Positions 28,401 to 38,386 of a stretch of 64,000 nucleotides of DNA are shown here, piece after piece; positions within the stretch are counted from its first letter, which is position 1; each line of letters begins with the position of its first letter. The stretch comes from Sialis fuliginosa (lineage: Eukaryota; Arthropoda; Insecta; Megaloptera; Sialidae), in contig OY540811.1 in assembly GCA_961205875.1 (NCBI GenBank), forward strand, positions 22,437,248-22,501,247. Direction: 5' to 3'. The notes beneath the pieces are model-generated. The model made no database searches, was not told the origin of the DNA, and worked only from the letters and a program-made list of their open reading frames with translations. The translations under genes and the position numbers were made by a program.

Positions 28401-31400
28401 AAAAGTAAAATATTTTCAAAAAAAAGTTACGGAGTTTGGAGGTTGTAATATCATGAATTTTATATTTGTGGGTATTTTTAACGGTTAACTTTTTGTATTT
28501 AAAAAAATGTTTTTTTCATGAACAATCAGATCCTTAGAACAAAAATACAGGTTCTCAATTAAATAATGAAATTACCAATAAAAAGATACGCATTAATAAA
28601 AATATTACGATATTGCAAATTGAGTAACTTTTGGAATTTGTAATGTTTTATTTCGAACACTCAGTATAGAGTGAAATTAAATTTATAAAAAAACATTATG
28701 CTTGCAAGCAAAATGTTTAAAATATACATAAATTTAAATAAAAAGTATACATAAAGTCATTATACAGAATGATTTACAACGAGTGTAAAAAAATTTACAA
28801 TAGATCGAGGATGTTTTTTTAAGTAAAAAACTGTGTAAACAAATAACAATGACTATATAAATACTTTATAGTATAAAATAAAATATAATAAATTATATTT
28901 AATAAGATAACAATAAACCTAAATATCAAATATAAAATTGTTAAATAAAAAATGTTTATGAACAATAACTATAAAATTAAAGAAAATTATAAACAATTAA
29001 TCAAATAATAAATAAGAAAAATAATAATATAAAAGTTTTGAACTTATAAAACAATTTCATATAGGTATGAAAAATATTTTTTAATAACTGTGAAATTATA
29101 CACATAAATAAAATAAACAAATAAATAACAACTTGGTACTTTTTCATTTACTTACTGGAGCCTCCATATGTAGAAGAATCAGCTAAAATATAAAATATCA
29201 ACTAATTATAATTTTGACAGATATTTTTTAACAAAAAACTAGATTGTGCAATTTTATACAAGTACATGTGATAAGAAATAAAAGTAGTAGACAAATCTAT
29301 AGTAAAAAAGTGATCCATTGAAAACAGTCAAAATACAGTGCAGTGGTAAATATAGTCAAAAAACAAAAAACTTTTTTTCAAAAATCACAAAAACTTACAT
29401 CAACATTAATCACAGAATTCCAATGAATTAAATTGAAAGTTGTTTGCATGAAAAATAGAAATCATTGTAGTATAATTCAAAAATCAAAAAATGTTTTCAA
29501 AAACTTAAGAAGTTGTACATCAATAGTACCAATCATTTAATAATACATATATAATATATATTTTTATATTTTTTATCATAATATTTATAAAAATATATTT
29601 AAAAGTAGACTTTATTATAAGTATATGGCATTTAGAATTAAATTAAGATTGCTTTAAAATACATTTATTTTTAATTCTGTTTAAGTTTTCATCGATCTTA
29701 TAATAATATGTATAACAGCTTCTAGCACAGCGTGCTGATGTTCCAGTTGAAAAATATTCCTGTTTATAAAAATAATTAGTCCTAAAGAATTAAATTATTT
29801 TTGTATTTAACTATTTTTCATGTTAGTAGTCAAAAAACTGTTTAACCATTATAATTAGTAAAAAGCAACATCAAATAAAACCTACTTGTCTCTCCTGTTG
29901 TAACAATAACTGGCGCACTAGCAGGCCCTCGTCCGATATTATTTACTGCAATAACGAACAGTTCATATTCAGTATACGGACTCAAATTCCTCACTGAGTA
30001 GTACATAGTAATAATGCCTGATATTTCGCTGTATGGCTGGTTAGCATGTTTTGGTTTGAATGTAACAACATAGTATTGAATTTCTTCAGGGCCTGTATAT
30101 GACCAACTTAGACGCACGGATGTCGCTGTTACTTCTGATACTCTCACATCGATTGGAGCACCAGGTAATGCTGAAACATTACAATTAAATATATTTTATT
30201 TTTGCTCTAGTAAATTTATTAAAAATAGAATTACAATCTTTTGATTTTATATAGTTAGGTGGGGCCGCATACAGAAGAAATTTTTTTTATGAAACCAGTT
30301 TCGTGAAACTTGGTTTGTGAAACATGTTTCATATTTACCGCACACAAATAAAACTTTTAAAATAAAATTAGAAATTAATTTCAACAATGTCCGACGAAAA
30401 GGAAGTGCTAATGCTGTATTGGTTGCTTCGAAAAAAAACGAAAAGGAAACGTAGGTTCTGGGTTCATTTATTTCGATAAAGATTACTGTTTTGCAGGTCA
30501 TAAGTCCATGTAAACAGAACCCAAACATTTTAAATTAAGAACTTGCAAAAAAACTTAGGTCACTGCACTGAATACCCCACTACTAAGGTCTATTATTTAA
30601 ACAATATATTTTTTTTATTTAACATTATATTAATAAATTATAATAATGATTGAACTTGGAACTTCCATGCAAAATTGATGAAACTATGTTTGATGAAAAC
30701 AAAATCACAAGTTTCACGAAACCGCGTTTGTGAAACCACGTAAAATTTAGGTTTCGAAACTCATTGTGCTATATCTGATTGTTTTTCAATTGAATGGTTT
30801 CATGAAACTAAAGTTTCAAGCTTCACGAAACTGGTTTCATAAAAAAAGTTTCCTCTGTGTTTCCTTCTTAGTTGTCAAGTATGATTTTATTAATCGATTA
30901 ATAGCTATACTTTATTTTTTATTTAAGTAAAGGATAAGTCACGTCAAAATGATTGTAGTAGGTATATATTTTATCACAAAGTAGCGGCAAGTAAAGTAAA
31001 GGAAAAATATATGCATACGTATATATAAAAAGTGCAATGTTAAATTTATCAGACTACTTTATGAAAATTATAGATAATATTTTTATAAAATTAGACAGCT
31101 TGTATATGAACATAAATAAAATAGTAACCATACACAAATATACATTTGTGTTACTTTCATTTGGGAAGCAGGTATAACCCTAAAAACATTGCATGACTGT
31201 AGGAAAAATTATTTCAATTTAAGTGTTTGACTTTCATACAATTATTTATTAATTTATTATATTATAATTTTAATTCATAAATTAACTTATAGTTTGTGTA
31301 ATAGACATTAGAAGTGGAAAAAACCTAATGAGTACTTTATATACGACGTAACTAAAAAAAATATACGTACGCCGCTGGACTGTCTCATTTACTTTGCTTT

Positions 31401-34400
31401 AAAAAATAGAGTATAGTACAAGATATATTTTAACATTTGGGTACATGAAGGACATAGACATAACCCTTTATTAAAAATAATAAAATAAACATTTACAACA
31501 GAGTATAAGAATTCCTTATTATATTGGAAATGAAATAATTAACTTACACTGCACTTTTACTTGTGCATGCGCCTCAATTTGTCCGAGTGCACTCGCGGCG
31601 ACGCACGTATAGTTTGCCGACTCGTGTACGTTGTCTAGTTGGAGCACATTGCGTCCGATGGGCATCTTGTCTTCAGGCGTGAGCTCCTGCACGTCACCCT
31701 TACGCCACTTGACAAACGGCATTGGCGAGCCGACGGCGACACATGTTAGAGTCACAGACGCGCCCAGCATCACCTCGGTTACTGGAGGCGGTGGTATCGA
31801 GAATTGGGGAGGCACTCGGCGTACTGCGGAACAGGTTATTATAAAATGGTAAGCACAAAGACTATGAAGAAACTATTAAATCCATCAAACAAAATAAATC
31901 GGATACAAATTTAATGATTACACTACGAGTATAATACAGATGTATCATCATTCTATAATTTATTTGTAAGGAAATAAAATGTTAAGTTATCATAAAAATA
32001 TAGGTTTATCTTCAAATTTTAAAAAAATCTCAAAAAGTAAAATACATCGTCATTACGCTGTAAAAATTCCATTGAATAAAAAAATCTCCTTCCTGCTTTT
32101 AAGAGGGGAGATCCATTTAGACAGCCGAAAATATGCGAATTTAAAAAAAAATTGTATCGAAATTATTAACTCTACATAATTGAAATATTATGTGCATATT
32201 TATTATATCTTTTAATTTTTAAAAATATTTTTTTATTTTATTTTTTATATTTAAAAATGGTGGCTGTACGACACGTGCTTCAGAGACGGTTGCCGCCTAA
32301 GTTGTTCCACTGCATGCATCGTAGCGTCACTAAATTGATCGGAAACATCAGAAACAAGAAGTATTAGATTTTTAAGACCCACACGCTCTATGTGAAGTAA
32401 AAAAATCCAAAGAAAATGAAAATTCTAAAAATGATATGTGTGAAAAATACGTTCGATTTTTCATGAAATTTTTACTAAATTTGTTAATGAAAAAGTATTT
32501 AAAAAAAAACTCAAAGAATTTTTGGTTCACATTGAAGTTAATTATGTTATCTATAAGTGTACAAAACAAAATTATCAATTAAATAGTTTTTGGGTTATCT
32601 TTACCGAGATTCGCGAAAAATGGTTTTCAGAAAACGCGATTAAAGTTTCAAGATTCAATGGTAGAGTTGATAACTCAGTATAGCGTTCACAGGATATAAC
32701 TTCTGAAGGACTGCGAATTTGGATTTAAAATTTTAGGACGATATTCTATGAATGTTTGACTATCATTTTATGCAAAAAAATGAAATTTTTGAATGGATCT
32801 CCCCTCTTATACATAAAATGAATAAAAATACTGCGGTATATAATAAATAACGTAAAAAATCTTGGAAACAATTTTTCTATTAAATCTGTATATTATTATT
32901 ATTCATAAACATCCATTTTCAATATTACAAAAGAGTGTAAAAACATACCTTTTACGTAGAGCGAAGTAGATTTGGAGTATTCAGTTCCGATTGAATTCTC
33001 TGCAACGCACTCATATTTTCCTTGATCTTCTTCTTCACTGTTTGTTATTTGTAGAGCACCTAGAAAACATAATGCATATTATATTTACGATAATGTACCA
33101 TATTTAATATTTAAATATACCTTACTACTTTATTGTTTATTCATTTTTATAACATATTGGAATTATGATTTCAAAAAATATAAATACATTTGTCATACAT
33201 GGTTACACATTATTTTAATAGAAATCAATTTAAAATCCAGTATATAATAAGATGAGAAAATAATTTTTTAACGTTATTTATAGTTAATTTATATTTTTTA
33301 CAAACATCTATAATCTATATAGTAGTAAAAATAAACCAATAAAATAGTAAAACAAATTTATCTGTACTAAAAATTGATGCGTTTTATAAATAAATCATTT
33401 TTATAAACATGGAGAATCGAATCATAAAAAATTGAAAGGATGAAGAGTACACCTTTTCTTATTTTACAGAGATAACCATAAAAACTTAAAATACGGCGAC
33501 AGGTAAACATATGGCTTAGCCTAAAAACGTATTTTACATTGGAGTACCCAGTTCAATAGGAATCTTTCCTGTATCATATGTTACAAGAACCCTTTCTTTT
33601 ATGTAGAGTTTTAGGTATCTCCATACTTTTACTGAAAGATATCACATTGAACGAAAGATGCAGAATTTTATTTTATATGCATCTTGAAAACTCTGAGAAA
33701 AATATCTTGTTTGTTTTCTCTATATGTAAGATGAGAAATTCGTATTTACAAAGTTATTTTACAAATAGAAATATAAAGGGGATGTATAGTTGTATACACA
33801 CTACTTGTATGTACACTCATTTCATGCAAAATGCAACCACTTACATATGTTTCCCCTATCTACTTTTTACTATATACTTTTTATTTAAATTGATGACCGT
33901 TGACGTGTGTTTGAGGTTGCATTATATATCTTCAATACATCATCATGAAGACAAGCAACAGGAAAATGCATTATGGTTTAAATGTATTATTATATGTGCA
34001 GATTTATTATTAAAGTAAAAACGTTGCATGACTGTAGTTAATAATATTCTATTTATTCTTTAATGAAAAGCATACAATCATGGAGGTGACGAATTTCATG
34101 ATAGAAATAAAAATAATATAAAATTAGCTTACAATAAAATTTAGTTTATATAGGGATATAATTTAAAACGGCCACTCATAATTTCCAAATTTAATAAATT
34201 TTATTATAAATTAAATTAGATTTGAGGAACAATTAATTAATTTATATTGTTCTCTAAATGACAATTGTTGACAAAATAATAAAAATAAAAAAGTCCGAAA
34301 GTCAATATTCAACTTTAAAATAATAAATATGTATAACAATTACAATATAAAAAATATTAAATTTTCATCTTACGTTCCCGAAATGATGTTTTCACACTTT

Positions 34401-35187
34401 TGTTTTGATAAAATGAATGTCCGTCATCTTGAATGCATCTACTCATCGTCAATAATGCATAAATTATTTCAAACTAATATTCTTTATTTCTCCGAAATAA
34501 CGCTTAATTGATGTAAGTTACTGAAATAATTATGTCATTCAACTTACCAATTAATTTAAAAAACATACTTAAAAAATACTCGCCGATAAGCAGAGCTTCT
34601 AAAGAATATATTCAGTGAAAAAAAATAAAAATAAAAAATAGGTACCCTTCACTACATAATATATCGACTTTCGGACAAACTTTGACAACTAATTTATTGT
34701 TAATGTTTTATAATTTGCTCTAAATATTTTACAAAATATTAAAATATAACGTGTATTAATCATGAAAACAGTTGTGTATAATTTTTGACAGTTATATTTT
34801 ATACAGAATATCGTAACTGAAAATTGAATTGGGACGCGTTCTCGAAATGATGTTTTGAATGTTTTTGTTCATTAAAAAACAAACAAAATTCACCAAATCT
34901 CCGTTTCTTTGTTCTTAAAGTGTCATTATTTTCTGTTACAATTTTATTATTATTATATTTAAAACAAAATAATAAATAAACTTCATACATACCTGGTGAA
35001 TTTTTATCTAGTAGAGAATACCGAGGGTTCGATGCGGTGTTAAGCGGTAACATATCTTTAAGCCATGTTATTTTCGGTAGCGGCTGCCCTTGAGCTCCAC
35101 ACGAGAGTACTGTGGAATGGCCAATCTCCACTACTTTAGTATTTGGTGCTTGCGTTATCAGCGGGAATCCAGGCGGAACTTTATCAT
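16422..35187 (-). CDS. Lar: Lar receptor-type tyrosine phosphatase (5'-incomplete, 16 coding exons)
   Basis: Type IIa receptor protein tyrosine phosphatase. It dephosphorylates phosphotyrosine at the neuronal and epithelial plasma membrane; in Drosophila, Lar acts in axon guidance and synapse growth. Joining 34993-35187, 32949-33059, 31548-31823, 29886-30170, 28074-28174, 27661-27853, 27317-27604, 26199-26495, 20904-21043, 20586-20788, 19922-20450, 18957-19857, 17323-18884, 16769-17223, 16560-16695 and 16422-16490 gives 5,741 nt in one open frame, about 1,912 residues. Order: Ig2, Ig3, nine FN3 repeats, transmembrane helix, D1, D2. All introns are GT-AG. Drosophila Lar is about 2,030 residues with three Ig domains, so signal peptide plus Ig1 (roughly 120 residues) are missing. 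They are probably upstream of the window rather than lost. Both phosphatase signature loops are intact. Identity is near certain; the absent 5' end and true transcript ends are the uncertainty. Confidence 0.97.
16560..16695 (-). CDS. Lar: Lar exon: D2 phosphate-binding loop
   Basis: Completes D2 [10 protein letters not shown] (the Cys and Arg are kept despite the weak domain), then [20 protein letters not shown] and [17 protein letters not shown]. The donor GAG|GTAATA is phase 0. The phosphate-binding loop is split by a 73-bp intron inside the Ser codon. Confidence 0.97.
16769..17223 (-). CDS. Lar: Lar exon: middle of D2 phosphatase domain
   Basis: Encodes [46 protein letters not shown] and [12 protein letters not shown], ending at the D2 VHC with AG of a Ser codon before GTAATT. 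The WPD aspartate is Glu (WPE). Together with the KNRL Leu, this is the known reason that LAR-type D2 domains are catalytically weak, so the domain is probably regulatory or scaffolding. Confidence 0.97.
17323..18884 (-). CDS. Lar: Lar exon: juxtamembrane, transmembrane helix, D1 phosphatase, start of D2
   Basis: 1,562 bp, the largest exon. The ectodomain ends with [18 protein letters not shown] single hydrophobic helix follows ([20 protein letters not shown]) with the stop-transfer KKRRRP. D1 has the substrate-recognition loop KNRYANV, the WPDHGVP loop with its catalytic Asp, the signature [10 protein letters not shown] at 17722-17751 with nucleophilic Cys, and the Q-loop QTEDQY, so D1 should be active. 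D2 begins with [11 protein letters not shown], where Leu replaces the Tyr of KNRY, as is typical of LAR D2. Ends CGT GGG in phase 0. Confidence 0.98.
18957..19857 (-). CDS. Lar: Lar exon: FN3 repeats 8-9 and membrane-proximal region
   Basis: 901 bp. Starts [20 protein letters not shown] (FN8), continues with [20 protein letters not shown], then [20 protein letters not shown] (FN9). It ends with the long membrane-proximal segment [18 protein letters not shown] and [19 protein letters not shown]. One base is left for a Gly codon before GTATGT. Confidence 0.97.
19922..20450 (-). CDS. Lar: Lar exon: FN3 repeats 6 and 7
   Basis: Begins [19 protein letters not shown], passes [20 protein letters not shown], the linker [17 protein letters not shown] and the repeat 7 core VCITWDQP. 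Ends [13 protein letters not shown] in phase 0 before GTAAAT. The [11 protein letters not shown] motif is almost identical to Drosophila Lar. Confidence 0.97.
20586..20788 (-). CDS. Lar: Lar exon: end of FN3 repeat 5, start of repeat 6
   Basis: Encodes [20 protein letters not shown], then [20 protein letters not shown] and [20 protein letters not shown]. It ends with AA of a Lys codon before GTATGT. Acceptor TGAATTTTAG. It finishes FN5 and begins FN6 at the PGGVPNRP linker. Confidence 0.96.
20904..21043 (-). CDS. Lar: Lar exon: start of FN3 repeat 5
   Basis: Encodes [39 protein letters not shown] and ends QETKEE before GTAATT. It begins with TG completing a Val codon after GATAACAG. Family-typical FN3 start with PGDPQDV and the WKPP motif. 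Confidence 0.96.
21754..21762 (-). CDS. Lar: Candidate 9-nt Lar microexon (FN4-FN5 linker)
   Basis: CACCAAGGA lies between an unusually long pyrimidine-rich tract of about 45 nt ending CCCGACAG and a strong donor GTGAGTATA. Phase 1 at both ends, like the flanking exons. Inclusion would replace the junction Val with Ala-Pro-Arg-Met (net three residues) between LED and PGDP. A long polypyrimidine tract immediately upstream is characteristic of neuronal microexons. Proposed from sequence alone; very short exons can be coincidental. Confidence 0.5.
26106..26132. other. Perfect 12-bp hairpin near a Lar 5' splice site
   Basis: AACTTAGTGATA, loop CTG, then TATCACTAAGTT. It begins 66 nt into the intron after the FN4 exon (minus strand). 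Confidence 0.8.
26199..26495 (-). CDS. Lar: Lar exon: FN3 repeat 4
   Basis: Encodes [39 protein letters not shown] and ends VRTLED with one leftover base before GTACGT. Phase 1 at both ends. It joins across a 5.15-kb intron to VPGDPQDV; that intron contains the 9-nt microexon candidate. Confidence 0.96.
26496..27316 (-). other. Lar intron (FN3-FN4)
   Basis: 821 bp, phase 1. Contains the perfect hairpin 27228-27259 and nothing else recognised. Confidence 0.8.
27228..27259. other. Perfect 15-bp palindromic hairpin in a Lar intron
   Basis: ATTTTGTTATACAGT, spacer GT, then ACTGTATAACAAAAT. It lies 57 nt downstream of the FN3-3 exon donor on the transcribed strand. Confidence 0.85.
27317..27604 (-). 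CDS. Lar: Lar exon: FN3 repeat 3
   Basis: Encodes [38 protein letters not shown], then [20 protein letters not shown]. Donor TATG|GTAGGA. The [17 protein letters not shown] stretch closely matches Drosophila Lar. A perfect 15-bp hairpin lies 57 nt into the following intron. Confidence 0.97.
27661..27853 (-). CDS. Lar: Lar exon: rest of FN3 repeat 2
   Basis: Encodes [19 protein letters not shown], then [20 protein letters not shown] and PVQVKTQQ. Starts in phase 0 after TATTTTAG and ends CAA G|GTATGT. It is separated from the FN3-3 exon by only a 56-bp intron, the shortest in the gene. Confidence 0.97.
28074..28174 (-). CDS. Lar: Lar exon: start of FN3 repeat 2
   Basis: 101 bp encoding [19 protein letters not shown] then [14 protein letters not shown]. 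It contains the conserved FN3 tryptophan. Acceptor TTTGTACAG, donor ATG|GTTAGT (a less common GTTAGT donor). It joins in phase 0 to GYKVYYTTD in the next exon, a junction conserved in Drosophila Lar. Confidence 0.95.
28363..28664. mobile_element. Mariner/Tc1-type MITE in Lar intron
   Basis: 302 bp. Left end TA|CCGGGTGTTCAAAATAAA; right end TTTATTTCGAACACTCAG|TA. About 15 of 18 terminal positions match on inversion, and TA flanks both ends (28361-28362 and 28665-28666), the Tc1/mariner target. No transposase frame. Confidence 0.75.
29156..29182 (-). CDS. Lar: Candidate 27-nt Lar microexon (FN1-FN2 linker)
   Basis: Inside the 1.7-kb intron between FN1 and FN2. It is bounded by a T-rich stretch ending TATATTTTAG and a near-consensus donor CCA|GTAAGTAAA. 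Phase 1 at both ends, so inclusion keeps the frame and inserts nine residues, TDSSTYGGS, before KPGTAP. A short Ser/Gly/Tyr linker insert is typical of mini-exons in this receptor family. Based only on splice-site quality, phase and composition; no expression evidence. Confidence 0.65.
29886..30170 (-). CDS. Lar: Lar exon: FN3 repeat 1
   Basis: Encodes (S)[18 protein letters not shown], then [11 protein letters not shown], through the FN3 tyrosine-corner region and VIVTTGET. Phase 1 at both ends. The donor ACA A|GTAGGT is weaker than most in the gene, which fits the possible regulated inclusion of the 27-nt microexon in the following intron. Confidence 0.96.
30171..31547 (-). other. Lar intron (Ig3-FN1)
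   Basis: 1,377 bp, phase 1. Nearly half is the inverted-repeat element 30272-30857; the rest is AT-rich and unremarkable. Confidence 0.8.
30272..30857. mobile_element. Inverted-repeat element rich in GTTTC/GAAAC motifs
   Basis: 586 bp. The left end CAGAAGAAA plus T-run then ATGAAACCAGTTTCGTGAAA is repeated inverted at the right end (30820-30857, reading CAGAGGAAAC plus T-run). At least ten GTTTCRTGAAAC-like half or full palindromes fill both subterminal regions, as expected for transposase-binding arrays. CAG ends hint at hAT, but no clear 8-bp duplication was seen. Confidence 0.75.
31548..31823 (-). CDS. Lar: Lar exon: Ig3
   Basis: Whole Ig3 domain in one exon, starting [13 protein letters not shown], with first cysteine in [15 protein letters not shown], then [10 protein letters not shown] and second cysteine in ANYTCVAAS. 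The acceptor is GTTCCGCAG and the donor is CAGT|GTAAGT. It is clearly richer in GC than neighbouring DNA. The [10 protein letters not shown] stretch is a strong family hallmark. Confidence 0.97.
31824..32948 (-). other. Lar intron (Ig2-Ig3), at vertebrate meB position
   Basis: 1,125 bp, phase 1. 710 bp are an inverted-repeat element. I found no convincing microexon here. Confidence 0.8.
32100..32809. mobile_element. 710-bp element with 17-bp terminal inverted repeats in Lar intron
   Basis: TAAGAGGGGAGATCCAT at 32100-32116 is perfectly inverted at 32793-32809. The interior carries a GC-richer block near 32265-32345 including GTACGACACGTGCTTCAGAG. No transposase. Class undetermined. Confidence 0.75.
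32949..33059 (-). CDS. Lar: Lar exon: second half of Ig2
   Basis: 111 bp, phase 1 at both ends. It encodes [20 protein letters not shown] followed by the linker to Ig3, including the second Ig cysteine in DxGxYxC. It starts exactly at the GALQI position. From what is known of vertebrate PTPRD/S/F, mini-exon meA is inserted at this junction and meB at the exon's other end, just before VRRVPP. Confidence 0.96.
33060..34992 (-). other. Lar intron inside Ig2, at vertebrate meA position
   Basis: 1,933 bp, phase 1. The plus strand has a 146-codon open frame at 33578-34018 with no recognisable motif, probably chance. ACNTTGCATGACTGTAG at about 34020 also occurs at about 31184 in another Lar intron. 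Confidence 0.75.
34993..35187 (-). CDS. Lar: Lar exon: first half of Ig2
   Basis: First Lar exon found in the window. It begins in phase with a leftover AT (probably GAT, Asp) after a TTTGTTTCAG acceptor and ends NSP-G before GTATGT. It reads [14 protein letters not shown], then the first Ig cysteine in [11 protein letters not shown] and the core tryptophan in ITWLKD. The preceding exon must end with one base of a codon and should encode the end of Ig1; I could not find it in the 28.8 kb upstream. Confidence 0.95.
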
Positions 35188-37320
35188 CTGAAACAAATTA
35201 AAAGTATAAATTAAAAAGTGGCTACAATAAAATATGGTTCAAATTTCAAATGCACCATTTGCTATTTTTAGTACCAGAATATATGATTAATTAATAATAT
35301 ATATATTACTAACGAAATTGCCTGCAAGCAAAATCAAAGTATGTTTTTTTGCAGGGTACACAATTGTGTTATGTTGTCTATGTATTTTGTTTGTGTAGAA
35401 ACTAAATTACTAAAATTCATAAACAACAGAACACTGCTATCGATCACATTGGAAATTCTATGTTTTTGTTTCGCTTTTTCTTACCAGGAATTTTTTTTTA
35501 AATACCAGGAGGTCATTAATAGTTTTAGTTTTTGATAATGACTTAAATATAAGACACTTATGGCCGCAGTGCATTTCTTAAAAATCTACAATGTAGGGTA
35601 GATCTTGTTATGTATGCAATAAACATATACCTATCTTACATTTTTTTGTTAATTTTATTAACTAATAGTAATGTAGATCATCAAATTATTATTAGTATAA
35701 GGTATAAAAAGAAGATGATATAGCAAATATATGTATAGTAGTAATACAATTTTAAAGTAAACTATCTATTACTGTTCACGTCCAGTTAATAATAATATTA
35801 ATTAAAACTTCTTTCAGGCGATAATAATGAGACATCACTCAGATAAAATATCAACCGTTCTATTACTAATAAGACAAATGTCGTCTATTTTCTACTACTT
35901 TTAGAAAAATCACAATTATAATTTAATATAAAAAATTGTTGAACTGTACAATGTTACTTTTATTTATATCGTTAATTACATACTTAGTTTTACTATGAAA
36001 ACTTGTATTCCTGTAACGAAAAAACAGCAATAAAAATCAAGTACCCTTTCTATACAGAAGAGAAAATACGTTGACTAAGTTTTAATTAGATCCAATTAGA
36101 ATTCTGTTTATAAAAACTAATAATAATTAATATATGCACAAATATTTGTGTTGAGTACATGAACTGTACTTTTATAAACATGTAGGTATACACACCTATA
36201 TTATGAAAATAATTTTTTTTCATAGCTTGATTAATCAATTATTGTCTAATTTAGCTTTTTGCAAAATATTAAAATGTAATTTTTTTACGTGAGTAATATT
36301 GCAAGAATTCTCGGAAATCCCTGATTTTTTTCTATCTAGATACTTAATCAACTACAAAAATTAATTTATAATAATAAATAAAATGGCGGCAAATAAAACC
36401 GAAGATTCATAAAAAACATATGCACAAACAAGCGAAAGCAAATATAGAACATTTTTTTTTTATAATATAAATTTAAAAATGGTTTCCGTTTTTTATAGCA
36501 TCTATTAACTTTTTTGTACGTACGTAATTGTTTTTTGCTTCCTCGACATTTATTGATTAACTTTTGTTAATATAATTTTTTTTTAAAAAGACACCAACAA
36601 ATTCGTAATTACGGAAAAAAATCCTATCGAATCTAACCTTAATATTTCGGGGATCTAACATACTCGTAGCATACTCAAGGGTCCTGTGATGTCGTACTAA
36701 CTATTTATAAAACAAATAAGTTACTTTATGTGTTTTCATTATATAAATATATAATGTAACGTTTAAATTCAATTAACGGTATACTAACAAATTGGCTTAA
36801 TGAAAACATACGGTTTTTCTGTTTGCTGAGACCAGTTTATCAATATAATGTAAACACGATAAATTAACTACAAAATTAACTTCGATGCCAACTTTGACAG
36901 GAAATGGTGCGGTAATAATTATATGAACTTTTCCCAGAGAGTAATTAGTAACTTCACAAATGTAAATTTTTGGCAACAAATATTTGAGTTGTAAGTTTTA
37001 CTTTGTATGTATCTGTGTACTCTGTTTAGAAATACTTCGACCCATATATACAACACATTTTACAATCTTTACAGTTTTGCTTAACTTGCATTAAAGTTTT
37101 AAGTTTTCAAACAGTCCTTTATAAGTAAGACGTTTATTTAAATAGTGCTATCACAGTTTGAAATGTTGGTACCTATTCTTTGAAAAAGTAAATGTATTTT
37201 GTATCAGATAAGTTAGAAGTTATTTTATAAAGAAATAACCTAGTATCTGGGGAGTATAAAAGAAGTAGAAGAAAATACTTCTAGTTACAATACAGTGTGT
37301 TATACATATGTATCTGTTTA
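35188..37320. other. AT-rich DNA, probably 5' Lar intron
   Basis: No Ig1-like exon, signal peptide or other gene seen on either strand. Confidence 0.45.
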
Positions 37321-37533
37321 CCAAAGCCGTACTTAGACATTTAAAGGACTGATGCGCAAAATAATTTTAAGCTACATTGAATAGAAATTGATTTTTATAT
37401 AAAAAAAATATTTAAAAAAATAAAAAAAACTGGTTACCATAATATGTAAGATTTTTTGCACTGACAAGACCCCTGTCCTTATGAGGTCCCCAGCTGGCAC
37501 TTCATGTGCCTGTTCATTAGTACGGATCTGCTG
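37321..37533. mobile_element. Short hAT-like MITE
   Basis: 213 bp, starting CCAAAGCCGTACTTAGA and ending ATTAGTACGGATCTGCTG. The ends match on inversion around CCGTACT(T/A)A. The interior ends with GC-rich GTCCCCAGCTGGCAC, reminiscent of short hAT elements. Confidence 0.5.
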
Positions 37534-38386
37534 TTTACATCGTATTAATTAATCATTGGTTAGCAAGTTTAATATATAATTATTAGAAAATCTGTATTAT
37601 CATAACTAAATAAATGTATACAAAACTTATAAAAAGTTTTAAGAAACTACCTATACTATTATTATTACTTGTGTTTTATCTTTTGAATTATTGGAAAAAA
37701 TATAAATAATATTTATTGGTATACAGTAATTAAAGAAATTAAATAAAAAATAACTTTTAAAATATTAAAAAACAAATAACAATTCCGAACTATATGGCCT
37801 GCAAATCTGTATGAGTTTCCCAAAAAGGCGTAAATATGTTTATTTACAGGAAAAGAACATGCAACGATTATAATGTTATCTATCACTGATAAAAACAAAT
37901 TGTGCTATTTGCTGCGAATGAGTTGTACTGTTTATGGTGCAATATAAAAACAAAAAACGTGTTATTGACGTTTCCAATCATTTACAGTTGTAACAGTTAT
38001 ATTAGTATTTTTTGATATTCCTTTTATAAAAAAAACATATGGAAATAAAAGTATCCTCTTTAGATTATAAAGTTTTTTTTAATAAATAAAAAATGATCAA
38101 AGGTATTGTCTTCTTTATGTATAAATAAATAAGATATGCATGGGAATATTTTTTTAATGTTAACCAATATATTTATAAAAAGTTTAAGTAACTCGGATTA
38201 AAGTACCTACATATGTACTTTTTTTTCCTACTAACGAACATGTAGTAGATATATTGCAAGTATTATATATAAAAGATTATATCTTAAAAAATATGTAAAT
38301 TGTAAATGAAAAAATGAGGTAGAAATATTCAGTTTTGATAGATCAAAAAAATAGTTTTTCAACTATTGCATAAAAAAAAATCATAT

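Larger units (their letters stand above)
28175..29885 (-). other. Lar intron (FN1-FN2)
   Basis: 1,711 bp, phase 1. Holds the 27-nt microexon candidate (29156-29182) and the mariner-type element (28363-28664). Confidence 0.8.

Noticed and set aside
33578-34018. 146-codon plus-strand ORF in a Lar intron
   Set aside because: Longest non-Lar frame, but composition is like the surrounding DNA, no domain is seen, and it lies antisense in an intron; most likely chance.
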